Shown here: positions 35,407-46,060 of the stretch, piece by piece
Layout of the letters: every line of letters begins with the position of its first letter
Position numbering within the stretch: the stretch's first letter is position 1
Made by a program: the position numbers and the translations under genes
Assembly (NCBI GenBank): GCA_003255025.1
Contig: QANY01013230.1
Location: forward strand, 1,123-65,122
Direction of reading: 5' to 3'
DNA length: 64,000 nt
Source: Datisca glomerata
Taxonomy: Eukaryota; Streptophyta; Magnoliopsida; Cucurbitales; Datiscaceae
The notes under the pieces: model-generated
Seen by the model: the letters and a program-made list of their open reading frames with translations, nothing else
What the model was told of the DNA's origin: nothing
Database searches by the model: none

Positions 35407-36935
35407 ATGGATAGTGGCACTGACTCAGACGACTTCAACGACTGGGAACAAATCCAATCTCCATTCCCACAAAACCTTCACAGGCCACCCCAATTGACAC
35501 CAGAATGGGAAGCTTCTGAAATCAGAGACAACTACATCCTCGGCCATGACTCTTCAATTTTCCCTCCATCCCACCATGAAGGCTTGCAAATAACCCAAAA
35601 CCACCTTAATCAATCCTCTGAACAACCCGACCCAGCTCCTTCACCGTCTGAAGGCGGTTCCGAGAGTAGTCCTAGGCATTCATTTTCAATTCCGAGGTGT
35701 TTAAGGTTGCAATTCGAGGTTGTTAGAACAAGATTAATTACCACAAGTCGTAGAATCAGAGTGTTAACCGGTAGTTTTTTGTCAATCTTGCCACTGAGCG
35801 GAGTAGTGGCGGCAGTTTTGCTGTCATTATTATACACTAGAATGCGGAGGCTTTGGCGCAGAGTAGTCCACCATGACAAGAAGGAAAGCTTGATTTTGCT
35901 CATCAAAGAGAAGGACGAGGTTTGTCTTCACAAACACCTTCTCTGTTTACTACTAATTCTAGGTTGCTTATAAATTCTAACCCAAATTAGCTTAAAGCAT
36001 AATATTGACTGTAAATAAAATCTGGCAAATGCTATAACATGAGCTTGCTTAAGATTACGTGGGTATCCGGGCTATGCCCCGACAAGTGCACGAAATCTTA
36101 AACGTTCTCACGGGATCCTGAGACGCGACCCGGGTAACTAATGTTCAGTGGGCAGAGAAATTATACTAAGTGAGTTTATAACAAACGCTTGCTTTGAATC
36201 AGCTCAAGGCTAAAGCTTGCCAGAGTGTAGTTGCATAAAGAACTCGATAACTTGCTTTAAAAATATTTCAAAAATCTATTATTTAACCATATATAAAGCT
36301 TGTATCAATTCTCTACTCTTGTGAGCTGCTCTATTTTTTTGTATTTGCACAACACCAAGAATGCGGTGTACTCGGGATTTGCGAAGATTTGAATCCTCTC
36401 ATGTTATTTTGAGCGAAAAAGATGTTTAGAGATGTGAACCCTTGATTTTGTTTTCAATGGTCCGAATAATGCTATACACATTTTCCATTCTCTACTCTTG
36501 TGAGCTGCTCTATTTTTTTGTATTTGCTCGAGACCCGTTGACCGCAACAATACCTCTCATGTTCAGATGAACAGGAGATAATCTAAATAATCTAAATAGT
36601 AAATCTCAATGGCAGATGATCAAGAGTTTAATTACTGTAGTCAGCATGTCATCAATTTCCAAAAACAAATTTTGTAAAAACAGAATAGGACTTTCCCTTC
36701 CTGCAATATAAAGATTTTCCCTTTATGAGACCTAGTAAACAGATCAGAACTGAATTATTAAATGCAGAGCTAAACTGTATATTGTAAAGAATATGAACAT
36801 GCATGGAAGTATTTTTAACTCTATTCATACATTGAACATGTTGCGTAGAAAATTAGCCAGCTCTTGCTTCAGATTGCGAAAATGAACAGAACATTATCGG
36901 CTCGTCACGAGGTTCCTGTTTACCGAATAAAGTGA
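35407..36935 (+). CDS. small single-pass membrane protein, function unknown (two exons)
   Basis: Exon 1 (35407-35919) and exon 2 (36849-36935) join in phase 0 over a 929-bp GT-AG intron and give 199 residues. The N-terminal 95 residues are acidic and polar (MDSGTDSDDFNDWEQIQ, serine and proline-rich, apparently disordered). A hydrophobic segment at about residues 121-143 (LTGSFLSILPLSGVVAAVLLSLLY) is flanked by arginines on both sides. The C-terminus is a charged amphipathic stretch (SLILLIKEKDE joined to KISQLLLQIAKMNRTLSA), probably a short coiled coil. Without splicing, the frame would run on as KHLLCLLLILGCL and stop, so the spliced form is preferred: exon 2 extends the heptad pattern naturally. 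The start is the first ATG; an upstream open stretch lacks one. I do not recognise the function. It converges with XXT5. Confidence 0.78.
36308..36527 (+). repeat. 41-bp direct repeat within the intron
   Basis: Positions 36308-36348 and 36487-36527 are identical (ATTCTCTACTCTTGTGAGCT and on to GTATTTGC). The spacing is 179 bp. They lie inside the intron of the membrane-protein gene, next to a GC-richer patch (36057-36140) of unknown origin. Confidence 0.88.
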
Positions 36936-37221
36936 GAGATTATCCAAAGCACCAAGGCTTTGGAAACCTACGAGTTTGTTTGTGCAGTGAGGATTGAGGA
37001 AGAAAGATGAAGCATTTTATCAGTTAATCATGGTGACAGTTTTCCTGGTAATATTTCTTCAAATTTCAATGTAATCTATACTTTTCATTTACTTTTACTG
37101 AACTATTTCAATTGGTGGGTATAAATGTCTTAATTCTTATGGACAATGAGCCTTTTTAGTGAAGATGATCGTGCAAATTTTCTGTACCTCGGCCTGTAAT
37201 GGGGGGGGGGAGAGAGAGAGA

Positions 37222-37270
<49 letters not shown>

Positions 37271-37454
37271 ATATTCCGTAACTGAGTGAATTCAATCTTT
37301 AGAAGCACTTGTACAGAGACAAAAAAGAAAAAGAAAGAATGACACTAACCCAAATGTGTTTTATCTTATAACTACATAAATCAACAGTGATATACGAAAG
37401 ATAAATCTCATATGTATCAATTAATCAAACAAATAACAAAATCAAGAATTTTGA
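36936..37454. other. region between convergent genes, with a GA microsatellite
   Basis: It holds the 3' ends of the membrane-protein gene (+) and of XXT5 (-). At 37201-37268 a run of about ten G is followed by a long GA dinucleotide repeat with one interruption. No other feature. Confidence 0.8.
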
Positions 37455-38834
37455 TCACAGTACCTTGAAGACCCCCGACGACCTCCGGATGTCAAACTGG
37501 TCAACAAACACCAGAGGAGCCGCCGTCTCATTCCTTATCCTCTTGATCTTAGGACTCAACAATCCTCTATGCCTAAAGCCATATAACTTAAGCACCTGAT
37601 TATCTGCAAAATTAAATGCCCTCTCCATGCTACTCAAACACCTCTCAACTGCATAATCTCCATAACTCCCACAAGGCTTGCAACCAACAAAATGTGTCAC
37701 AAACGGCCACCTCTCGTCCCCTAATCCCGGATGATACTTCTCAATCATTTCCTCATATCCATCCACCAAACCCGCCCAATAACCGTGTAAATAGTAAGAG
37801 TTTTCAACAAATACCTTATCCATCCACTCATTTTTCTTTGAAATCAGAAGGTAGATCAATGCAGATTGATCGTCGGCTTCAAAAGCCGGCCTACCCTTTA
37901 AATTAGCAGTCAAAATCTTCCCCGCTTCGTCTCGGATAGGCCCCTTGGGACCCATCGGAGCCCATACATCAAGCAAGTCCAAGGACCATTGGCAATTCCT
38001 CAACAGAAAACTTCCAGTGTTCAATGCAATCCAAGATTTCTGATCAAACAACAAATCAGGGTACCCATGAATTACCATATTATGGCCATTATATTTGGAA
38101 AGAGGAATCTCAAATACCATATCAGTGAACAAAGCGTCACTATCCATCCACCATATCCACTCCACCTCAGGATGAGACAACATTAGCTTTCTAAGCAATG
38201 GCAATTTAGCCCAGTATCCAGAAAGCTCCTTCTCCAAATGAGCCATATTATACACAATCTCAATCCCATGAATCCTACAATAATCAATCTTATTCTTAAT
38301 CGACTTCAAGAGGAAATGATCCCCGATTGGGTTGTCACAGGGTTTTGGTTGAGAACCTGTTACAAGCAAAACCCTAGCTTTCCCATTCACATAATTGGGA
38401 AATTTAGGGTTTTCCCCAAGCCAATCCTTTCTCTCTTGGTCCCACTTTGAGATTTTGGGACCCAGCGTGTAGGTAACGTTGGGATTCAAATCTGGTTCGG
38501 ATGGTTCATTCGGGTCAGCCGGGTCTTCGTCCGAACGAATCTCTGCAAGGATCCTATTCGTCTCCTCGATAATCTTTTGGTTATTGAGGTCGGCGTCGGC
38601 GGTGCCGGCGAGGTTGCCAATGCCGATGGTTCCGCGAAGAACGAGAATAGTGACGAAGCCACATAGGATGGTGATTTTGAAATTGTTGAATGTCCTCTTG
38701 ATCTGACGGCCGCGTTGCATGCCTGAAGCTGCGCGGCCTCTAGTAGTGGTGGCCGATGTAGTGATAGGGAGTGCTCCAGCTGCAGCGATCGCAACAGATC
38801 CTCTTCTGAGGGCCGTGAATGCTTCCTGGCCCAT
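37455..38834 (-). CDS. XXT5: xyloglucan 6-xylosyltransferase, GT34 (XXT5 type)
   Basis: A single uninterrupted frame of 459 residues, the usual length for this family. XXT enzymes add alpha-1,6-xylose from UDP-xylose to the beta-1,4-glucan chain of xyloglucan in the Golgi. The order is type II: a short cytosolic N-terminus ([13 protein letters not shown]), a signal anchor at about residues 53-73 ([19 protein letters not shown]), an acidic stem, then the GT34 domain. Key blocks are [20 protein letters not shown], the metal-binding DSD at 231-233 in [31 protein letters not shown] and [19 protein letters not shown]. The start MGQ and the [21 protein letters not shown] anchor place it in the XXT5 clade rather than XXT1/2. 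The C-terminal [10 protein letters not shown] tail is family-variable. No defect seen. Confidence 0.95.
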   Translation of the reverse strand: MGQEAFTALRRGSVAIAAAGALPITTSATTTRGRAASGMQRGRQIKRTFNNFKITILCGFVTILVLRGTIGIGNLAGTADADLNNQKIIEETNRILAEIRSDEDPADPNEPSEPDLNPNVTYTLGPKISKWDQERKDWLGENPKFPNYVNGKARVLLVTGSQPKPCDNPIGDHFLLKSIKNKIDYCRIHGIEIVYNMAHLEKELSGYWAKLPLLRKLMLSHPEVEWIWWMDSDALFTDMVFEIPLSKYNGHNMVIHGYPDLLFDQKSWIALNTGSFLLRNCQWSLDLLDVWAPMGPKGPIRDEAGKILTANLKGRPAFEADDQSALIYLLISKKNEWMDKVFVENSYYLHGYWAGLVDGYEEMIEKYHPGLGDERWPFVTHFVGCKPCGSYGDYAVERCLSSMERAFNFADNQVLKLYGFRHRGLLSPKIKRIRNETAAPLVFVDQFDIRRSSGVFKVL

Positions 38835-39120
38835 ACAAATTTTCAGTTCTTAGGTTCAAAGGGGATCGAGGCCGACTATCGATAACAGAGCTTACTCACA
38901 GGGACATAGTTACATAGAATTCTTGCCTCAAAACGCAATAAAAACTTCCACAGATTTCCAATTTAAATGGAACCTTGAAATTATATGGAAAAACTTCCAC
39001 AAGACGTGCAGGGATGTTTGGTTTTTGTTTGATTTACTTGAAATTACTATAAGGAAAGTGCAGGGGAAATTTAGTAACGTCGTGCATTACATGTCAAGAA
39101 TTTTTTTTAAGGAAGTACAT
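38835..39120 (-). promoter_or_regulatory. 5' region of XXT5
   Basis: The sequence upstream of the minus-strand start would hold the 5' UTR and core promoter. It is cut short by the inverted-repeat element starting at 39130, only about 300 bp from the start codon. No specific box is claimed. Confidence 0.4.
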
Positions 39121-39129
39121 GACAAGAAA

Positions 39130-40960
39130 AGGTTTTTTGCAAAACACAACCCTACCACTAACAATTTTGTAAAAATGAACTCATCCATTAATTTTTACTT
39201 CCCCGACCCTGACTCATCTTCTACTTAAAATACATTTATGAACTTACATGTTTACCCTTCTTTTTTTTTCATTTTTTTCACTCCTTCGTATCTACGTTTT
39301 CTTCTTCATATTCTTACATCTTCTACTTAAAATTTTATTTTATTTTTCCTACAAATGGGTTTTTGCCCATTTTTACAGATCTGAATCATATCTAGTCACA
39401 AACCAGATCTCAAAATGGGTTTTTACCCATTTTTAGGCAGAAATTTCTTCTTCTAGTTCTTTTTTGACGTTTTACCTTTTTTTAATCATTCGACATTTTT
39501 TATTTTTGGAGTGACATTCATTAGCGTTGTGTACCTATCATGTAGTATACACGTAGTCTACACGTCGTTAGTATAACCATCATGTAGTTTACACGACACC
39601 AGTGTAGCCATCGTGTAGACTACACGAATTTGAAGTGAGGCTAACCTTATTCATTGACTCAATAATCAGTTAGGGCAGTGATGTGAGAATCGCACTCACG
39701 TCGTGTAGACTATACGATGGCTACACTGGCATCGTGTAGCCATCGTGTAGTATACACGTAGTCTATAGACGCAATGTAGTTATCGTGTAGTCTACACGAT
39801 GGTTACACGACGCTAGTGTACTCATTGTGTAGACTGCACGATGCTAGTGTACCCATCGTGTACCCTACATGATGGCTACACAATGCTAGTGTACCCATCG
39901 TGTAGCCTACACGTTGCCAGTGTAGCCATCCTGTGGTATACATGTAGTCTACACCACGCTGGTGTAGCCATCGTGTAGTCTACACGACGCTAGTGTACTC
40001 ATCGTGTAGCTTACACGACGCTAGTGTACTCATCGTGTAGCTTACACGATGCCAGTGTAGCCATCATGTACTATACACGTAGTCTACACGATGCCAATGT
40101 AGTCATCGTGTAGTCTACACGATGGTTACACGACGTTAGTGTACTCATCGTGTAGACTACACGATGCTAGTGTAGCCATCATTTAGACTACACAATGGCT
40201 ACATGATGCCATTGTAGCCATCGTGTAGTGTACACGTAGTCTACATGATGCTAGTGTAGTCATCGTATAATCTATGCAATGGCTACACGACGCTAGTGTA
40301 CTCATCGTGTAGACTAGACGAAGCTACTGTACCCATGAATGACACTCCAAAAATAAAACATCAAAGGATATTCAAAAAAATGTAAAACGTCAAAAAAGAA
40401 CTAGAAGAAGGAATTGCTGCCAAAAAATGGGTAAAAACTCATTTTCAGATCTGGTTTGTGGCTAGATATGGTTCAGATATGTAAAAATAAGCAAAATCCC
40501 ATTTTCAGATATGGTTCAACTGGTTTGTCGTCAGATCTTCTGGTTCAGATCTGTAAAAATTGGCTAAACCCCATTTTTTAGATCTGGTTTGTGGTTAAAT
40601 ATGGTCCAGATCTGTCAAAATAGGCAAAACTCATTTTCAGAAAAAAGAAAATAAATAAATATTTTTAGAAAATTTATGAACATGAAGAAGAAAATAAATA
40701 AATATTTTGATGTTGCAAGAAGAAGTAAGAAAATGAAGATGAAGACGAAGAAGAAAATGAAGAATACAACGTAGAAGAAAATGAATAAGAAGTGGAAAAA
40801 ATGAAAAATAAAGAAGGAGAAATGAGGTGAAGAGTAAACATGTAGCTTCATAAAATACATTTTTATTGGAAGGTGGGCCGGGGGCCAGAGGAAGCAAAAT
40901 TAGTGTATGGATTCATTTCTTGAAATGGTTAGTGCAGGGGTCTAGTTTAGTAAAAACCCC
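39130..40960. mobile_element. MULE-like (Mutator) non-autonomous element with palindromic core
   Basis: The two ends are imperfect long inverted repeats. The left starts AGGTTTTTTGCAAAAC and the right, reversed, GGGGTTTTTACTAAAC. Inner parts match better: 39451-39521 against 40334-40410 (TTCTAGTTCTTTTTTGACGT and GGAGTG.CATTCAT). A 9-bp near-duplication flanks the element (GACAAGAAA at 39121-39129, AACAAGAAA at 40961-40969), the size made by Mutator-type transposases. The arms carry repeated AAATGGGTTTT and CAGATCTG words. There is no transposase; open frames in the arms are low-complexity. The core is a palindrome array. Confidence 0.8.
39525..40335. repeat. palindromic minisatellite, CGTGTAG-N-CTACACG
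   Basis: About 800 bp built from a unit of roughly 31 bp (GTGTACTCATCGTGTAGCTT and ACACGACGCTA). Almost every unit contains the 15-bp hairpin CGTGTAG-N-CTACACG or a close variant. Units also appear in inverted order (CGATGGCTACACGA against TGTAGCCATCG), so the array can fold on itself. Confidence 0.93.
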
Positions 40961-40969
40961 AACAAGAAA

Positions 40970-41936
40970 CTCGGGGTCCCTCTCCAATACCGGGAAAAAA
41001 ATTCCCGGCATTGATGCTGGGAGTCTTCCTAACAATTAGATGAGGTAAGCAGGCTCCTAGTCGTTAGATTAAAAAAGAGTGGAGAAAATGATATTACATG
41101 TTGAATGGGTTAAAGTTACCACATTTTGTCTTTCTTTGAAAGCTTCCTTGAAAAGCTTTTTCCTTCGAAAGCTTGACTCCATAGCTTCACCAAAACTCAG
41201 TTATGGACACACGGTTTTCACCCCCAATCTTCAGGCTCTCTCTCTTTGTCGCATAGGCTCTCTCTGTGTTTGTCATTTAGGCTCTCTCTGCGTTCATCGC
41301 CCATCTCTCTTTGTGTTTGTCGTCCTTGCTCTCTCTGTCGTGGCTCTCTCTTTGTGTTCATATTCGGTGCTCTTTCTCCATCGTCGGCTCTTTATCTTCA
41401 TCGTCAGTGGTCTCTCTCCATCGTCAACGCTCTCTCTCGGTCTTTGGTTCTCTCTCTCACGATTTAAGGGTTTTGGTTCGGTAAGTTTGTGAATCCTTCA
41501 AGTTCAACGATACACAGGTATGATCAAGTTCTCTACTCTAGATCATTTTTCTTCCTCTTGTTAGAGAAGTTTCTCATATTTCAAGTTGCTTAAGTTTTTA
41601 TTCTGCGTATAGTCTCTTAAGGTTAAAAATGGATTTTTTTTTCAAATGGTTTTTGTATTAATTTGAGATTTTAAATAGGTTTTTTCTAGTTAAAATTCTT
41701 TAAAACTAGCAGATTTGGTATAAAAGAAGTATTAATTGCAAAAAAATTCTAGTACATTTACAAAACTCAAAATTGTGACGAATGAGAAGTTGAGAGTAAA
41801 GATATTTAAAAAGAAGTAAATTCGAAAGTTCACCCAAATACTTCAAACTCATCCCCCCCCCCATATGGTGAATTCTTTACAAATAGAACTCTAAGTACAG
41901 AAGAACAACAAAACAACAACAGAAAGAAGATGTTGG
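40970..41936. other. noncoding stretch with CTCTCT-rich leader-like block
   Basis: A block at 41232-41460 is rich in GGCTCTCTCT and CTTCATCGTC words and creates long accidental open frames. Its composition suits a plant 5' UTR, and it is followed by possible intron sequence leading to the sulfate transporter relic at 41937. That link is inference. Confidence 0.4.
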
Positions 41937-42599
41937 AGATTGTAGTCCATCATCTTCATGTCCAACTGGTAAAATTCAACAATGGGTTCTTGACTCTCCA
42001 GACCCACCAAGCTTATGGCAGGATTTTATTGGTGTGATTTAAGATATTGTCCTTCATCGCAGAGAAAAGCCATCTTCTTCTTCTAATTCGAAAAAGAAAA
42101 CCCCTACTCGACATGTCGTCTCGATTTTACGACGCATTTTCTCAGTTTTTAGTTGGGGGAGAAACTATAAAGCGGCTAAATTTCGGAAGGACTTAATGTC
42201 TAGTTTAACTCTTGCAAGCCTTTGCATTCCTCAGGTAATAGATACTTTAACAATTTCTTTAGATACATTTTTATTGGGTATTAAAATATAACCTTCTGTT
42301 TTTTTACAGAGCATTGGGTATGCTATCTTAGCCAAACTGGATCCTCAATATGGATTGTGTAAGTATTTTTTGAGTTGAAACAAAAGGTTCATTATGTTAA
42401 ATTTTAATCTAATTAATAATGATTAAAGATTTTAATGATTTAATTGTAGACACATGTAGCAATTGTTGAATTTATGGCAAGAGCAACCATTGTAATTGGT
42501 CTTCAATAGCTCAAAGGTCTACTTGAGATTAGTAATTTCATTACTCATATTGATGTTGTTTCTGTCTTGGAGTTTGTTTTGAAATCCATTCACCAGCCA
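41937..42599 (+). pseudogene. SULTR2-like sulfate transporter fragment
   Basis: Three exon pieces keep proper GT-AG borders. The first (41937-42234) reads CPTGKIQQWVLDSPDPPSLW, then YKAAKFRKDLMSSLTLASLC up to IPQ. The second (42310-42358) reads SIGYAILAKLDPQYGL. The third (about 42450-42599) reads HVAIVEFMARATIVIGLQ, a TAG, then LKGLLEISNF and DVVSVLEFVLKSIHQP. These are the N-terminal region and first membrane helices of a plant high-affinity H+/sulfate symporter of the SULTR family, most like SULTR2. About 85 residues between pieces 2 and 3 are missing, a TAA replaces a Gln codon in piece 1 (near 42043) and a TAG a Gln in piece 3. No start codon is in frame. All later exons are absent. It retains introns, so it is not a retrocopy. 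Confidence 0.85.
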
Positions 42600-43149
42600 G
42601 TAAGTATATATATTTTCCTTTTTCTTTTTCATTTCATTCTTTAAAATAAACTCAAAATAGGTTGTTTATTGATTGGTCTTTGTTTTTTTTTTTTTGTTTT
42701 TTTGCATCTTGCCATTCCTTATCATCTCTCCGTACCAAAATAGTTTGATTGCAGTTGGAAAGCAGCATATGACAGTTTACTGGGAAGTAACAAGTCGTTT
42801 CTACAATAAACTCCTCTCACTGTAAGTCTCCACCTCGCTCATTTGAAAATTGTAATTTATCTCATTGATCAGTGACTTAAAATTTTGCAGAAAATGGTAG
42901 ATTTTCTCATAGACGTGTGGGAACAAGACAGGTTATATAACTAAGAATGCAACGTGAAAGACATCATAGAATGCTTAAATTTGAAAAGCCATTGAATGGT
43001 TTCTTGTAAACATTGAATTGCTAAAAAATAAACAAAAATAGAAGATGACGATGAGTGCATCATAGTGACTTGTGTAAAAAGATGAACAATATCATCACAT
43101 GCCCACTCTGGCTTTTCCTATATATATACACCCTGTTTTACTTGCACTT
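42600..43149. other. noncoding stretch after the SULTR relic
   Basis: T-rich and AT-rich sequence. A segment at about 42745-42830 ends in a donor-like GTAAGT and could be another degraded exon, but I cannot match it. Confidence 0.35.
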
Positions 43150-44873
43150 TGCCCCCTTTCTTAGTGTGTAAAATAACTAAGTGTGTTAAATGATTAAGTT
43201 GTAAAAACGGTTACATTGTGAAAATAACTAAGTACATGAAACGACCAAATATGTTAAAATAGTTAAGGGTATGGAAAGGTGTGAAAATAAACAAGTGTAT
43301 AAATAAATGTGTAAAAAATGCTAAATGAATGTGAAATTGGCTAAGTTGCAAAAATTGCTAAGTGCGCGAAAATGATAAAATGTATGAAAATAAATGTGTG
43401 AAAATGACCTAATGTAAATATAGTTAAGTCCATGAAAATGACTAACTGAGCACATGGTGATTCACCATAGGGAATGTATGTGAAAATGCCTAAATATATT
43501 TGAAAATGCTTAAGTGCACGAAAATATAAATATGTGATAAAGCAAGTACATAAAAATTGCAGAGGGTTAGAAAATTGGGAAAATAGTAGGAAAAGACAAG
43601 TTTTCAGTGGTGGAGTTGCAAAAATGACTGAAGAGATTTTTTTATTTGCAAAAATAGCCGAAAACGACCGTGGTAACTAATTTGTTTACCAAAATTACAT
43701 AACGGTAAATAATGTATTTACCATATTTCGGTCATTTTTGCAATAAAATTTTTTTTGGATATTTTTGCAACTTGAGCTAGGAAATAGGTCATTTCTGCAG
43801 TTCTCTCTAGAGAATTACTAAGTGAATGAAAATTGTCAAGGTGTGTGGCTAAGTTACAAAAATGATTAAGTGTAAAACTAAAATCGCCGGTGTAGAAAAT
43901 CACCGCTAAAGACGCTTCTGTGAAAAGAGCTACCTTGTGAAAATAATTAAATACATGAAAATAATTGAGTTCCATCACAACACGTACATGAAAATGGCAA
44001 AGTAGAGAAAATTCCTAAGTACATGAAAATATGTTACGTGCATGTGAAAATAAAAAAAATGACCAAGTGTATGAAATGGCTACGGGTATGAAAATGACCA
44101 AGTGTGTGAAAATAAATACTAAACCCGCCACACTAGGGCCAAAAGCCACAATGAGGACCTAAAATTCATTATTACATGGCGAGTCGCCATTCAAGACTGG
44201 CTAAGGGTATAAAAATGATCAAGTGTGTGAAAATGACTAAAGGGTGTGAAAGTGACTAAGTATATAAAAATAGTTAAGTGTATCAAAATCCTTGTGTGTA
44301 AAAGGCTACCTTATGAAAATTATTATGCCTTTCATTACGCATTTGGGTAACCCCACTACGTAGAAAAATAACTACATGAAAATGACAAGTATATGAAAAT
44401 GTGTGAAAATGACCAAGTGTGTGAATATATCATTTTATCGACTATGATAAAGCATGCGAAAAATTCTAAGTGTAGGAAATGACCAAATGTGTAAAAACGA
44501 CTCAATGTGTGAAAATGACTAATTGTATGAAAATGTTTAAGTATCTGAATTGACTAAGTTGAAAAAATTGCCAAGTGTGTGAAAATGACACTTAGCAATT
44601 GGAGCCATTAAACTAGCGTTTGACAACAAAGGAATAACCAAGCGTGTTAAATGATTAAGTTACAAAAATGGCTAAGTTGTGAAAATAATTTAGCACATGA
44701 AATGACCAAGTATGTAAAAATGGTTAAGGATATGAATATGGTTAAATGTGCAAAAAATAACCCAGTGTGTGAAAATGGTTAAGTGTGAAAAATACTAAGT
44801 ATAAGAAAATCGGTAAGTGTATGAAAATTCCCGAGTGTGTGAATATAGCTAAGTGTGTATGAAAATTGGTAAG
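43150..44873. repeat. 18-bp minisatellite, GACTAAGTGTATGAAAAT
   Basis: About 1.7 kb of degenerate units of 18 bp (17-20), consensus GACTAAGTGTGTGAAAAT, best preserved at 44490-44585. It is interrupted by a small inverted repeat at 43614-43772 and by a single copy of the CGAGTCGCCATTCA segment near 44180-44200 that also opens the next array. Noncoding. Confidence 0.9.
43614..43772. repeat. inverted repeat of about 47 bp, possible MITE
   Basis: The left arm starts GTTGCAAAAATGACTGAAG and ends TAGCCGAAA (about 43615-43662). The right arm (about 43726-43771), reversed, starts GTTGCAAAAATATCC and ends TGACCGAAA. The match is imperfect over about 47 bp, spacer about 63 bp. No target duplication is obvious. 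Confidence 0.7.
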
Positions 44874-45370
44874 AGTCAAACGCCACAATGGGGACCCCAA
44901 ACGCCATCACTACATGGCGAGTCGCCATTCAGGACTGGCGTTTGTGCCCCAACGCCAATCAAGGCTGCGATTCGCCTACCATGACTGCTGTTTGGGGCCT
45001 GCTAGTCGCGTTTGGGCCCCAAACACCTGTATGTCTAGCGTTTTGGGCCCAAACGCCTGTATGTCTAGCATTTTGGACTCAAACGCCACCAACAGGCCCC
45101 AAACGCGAGTCATGGCTGATGAATCGCCTATCATGACTGGCGTTTGGGGCCTGTTGGTCACCCTAAACTCCAGACACACGAGCGTTTGGCCCTTGTCACT
45201 GGGACACGAGCCAAATGACTGTTACCATGGCGTTTGGGGATCAAACATGTCAAACAGGCCCCAAATGCCAATCATGGTAGGCAAATCACCTACAATAACT
45301 GGCGTTTGGAGCCTGCTGGTGGAGTTTGAGACCCAAACGCTAGACACATAGGCGTTTGGTCCCAATACTT
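44874..45370. repeat. GC-rich minisatellite, GGCGTTTGGGGCC type
   Basis: Units of roughly 35-60 bp contain GGCGTTTGGG and its complement CCCAAACGCC, often back to back so that GTTTGGGCCCCAAAC forms a hairpin. Long open frames (for example 44866-45351 on +) result from its GC content and are not taken as genes. Confidence 0.88.
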
Positions 45371-45785
45371 CCTATTGGATAGTGACGCGCGCAGGTCAAC
45401 TTTCAAAGCGTGTAACTTTTGACTCGGGCGGAACGACGGGGGCCGTAAGATATCAAACCTAATTTCGGGTCCAAAAAATATTGTTTTAAGTACTTTAAGA
45501 TCCCAGCCAAGTTTTTTTTATTTTTATTGATGATTTTCCCAGTGTACGGTATTGTGAAGAATGATGGTTAGAGCCATATAAATGGCGATTAGGCCCAAAA
45601 AACTGGCGATTAGGAGGGAGACTAGTTATCGTCTGTTTATACATGACGTTTAGGAATGAAACAGGTGATTGGAGGCATAAAAGTAGCGCTTGGCTTTGAC
45701 GACGCGATTAGCACCTTGGGGATGGCGTTTAGGGGCTAAAAATAGGCGATTCGCCTATAAGGTATGGCGATTAGGTTGTACGTAT
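45371..45785. repeat. unique segment followed by GGCGATTAGG repeats
   Basis: 45371-45540 is not repetitive here and carries GTGTAACTTTTGACTCGGGC, a phrase that resembles long-terminal or untranslated parts of plant retroelements. From about 45582 to 45775 the words GGCGATTAGG, GGCGTTTAGG and GGCGATTCGCC recur every 20-40 bp. Confidence 0.65.
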
Positions 45786-45820
45786 TTGGTGAACCCCTTC
45801 AATAATTATTATCTTGGAGG

Positions 45821-46060
45821 GGTTCACCAATATATTTCAGGTATCAAATTAATCATTCTTGGAGAGGTTCACCAAAATATTTCAGGTACAAAATCAATCA
45901 TTCTTGAAGGGGTTCACCAGAATATTTGAGGTACAAAATCAATCATTTTTAAAGGGGTTGATCACCAAAAAATTTCAAGTACAAAATCAATCATTCTTCG
46001 AGAGGTTCACCAAAATATTTCACGTACAAAATCAATCATTCTTCGAGGGGTTCTTCTAAA
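45821..46060. repeat. 45-bp tandem repeat, five units plus a partial
   Basis: Units are 45821-45865, 45866-45910, 45911-45955, 45956-46003 (48 bp) and 46004-46048, then a partial. Consensus starts GGTTCACCAAAATATTTCAG and includes TACAAAATCAATCATTCTT. All lengths are multiples of three, so one frame stays open through the array and would read a 15-residue repeat (core FTKIFQVQNQSFLKG). Nothing else suggests translation. Confidence 0.95.

Noticed and set aside
38486..38794. Overlapping open frames on both strands over XXT5
   Set aside because: They are shadows of the clear XXT5 frame.
40615..40897. Overlapping phenylalanine-rich minus-strand frames
   Set aside because: They translate A-rich sequence (GAAGAAGAAAATGAAG) of the MULE-like arm; low complexity.
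41079..41492. 137-codon open frame with repeated LSLC and SLFVFV words
   Set aside because: It is the translation of a CTCTCT-rich tract; two overlapping frames are open at once, which points to composition and not coding.
44866..45351. 161-codon open frame in the GC-rich minisatellite
   Set aside because: The frame is open because the repeat is GC-rich and lacks stops; it follows the repeat unit and has no domain or start context.
45821..46060. CRISPR-like regular array
   Set aside because: The repeats are contiguous with no unique spacers, and the DNA is plant nuclear; it is a minisatellite.
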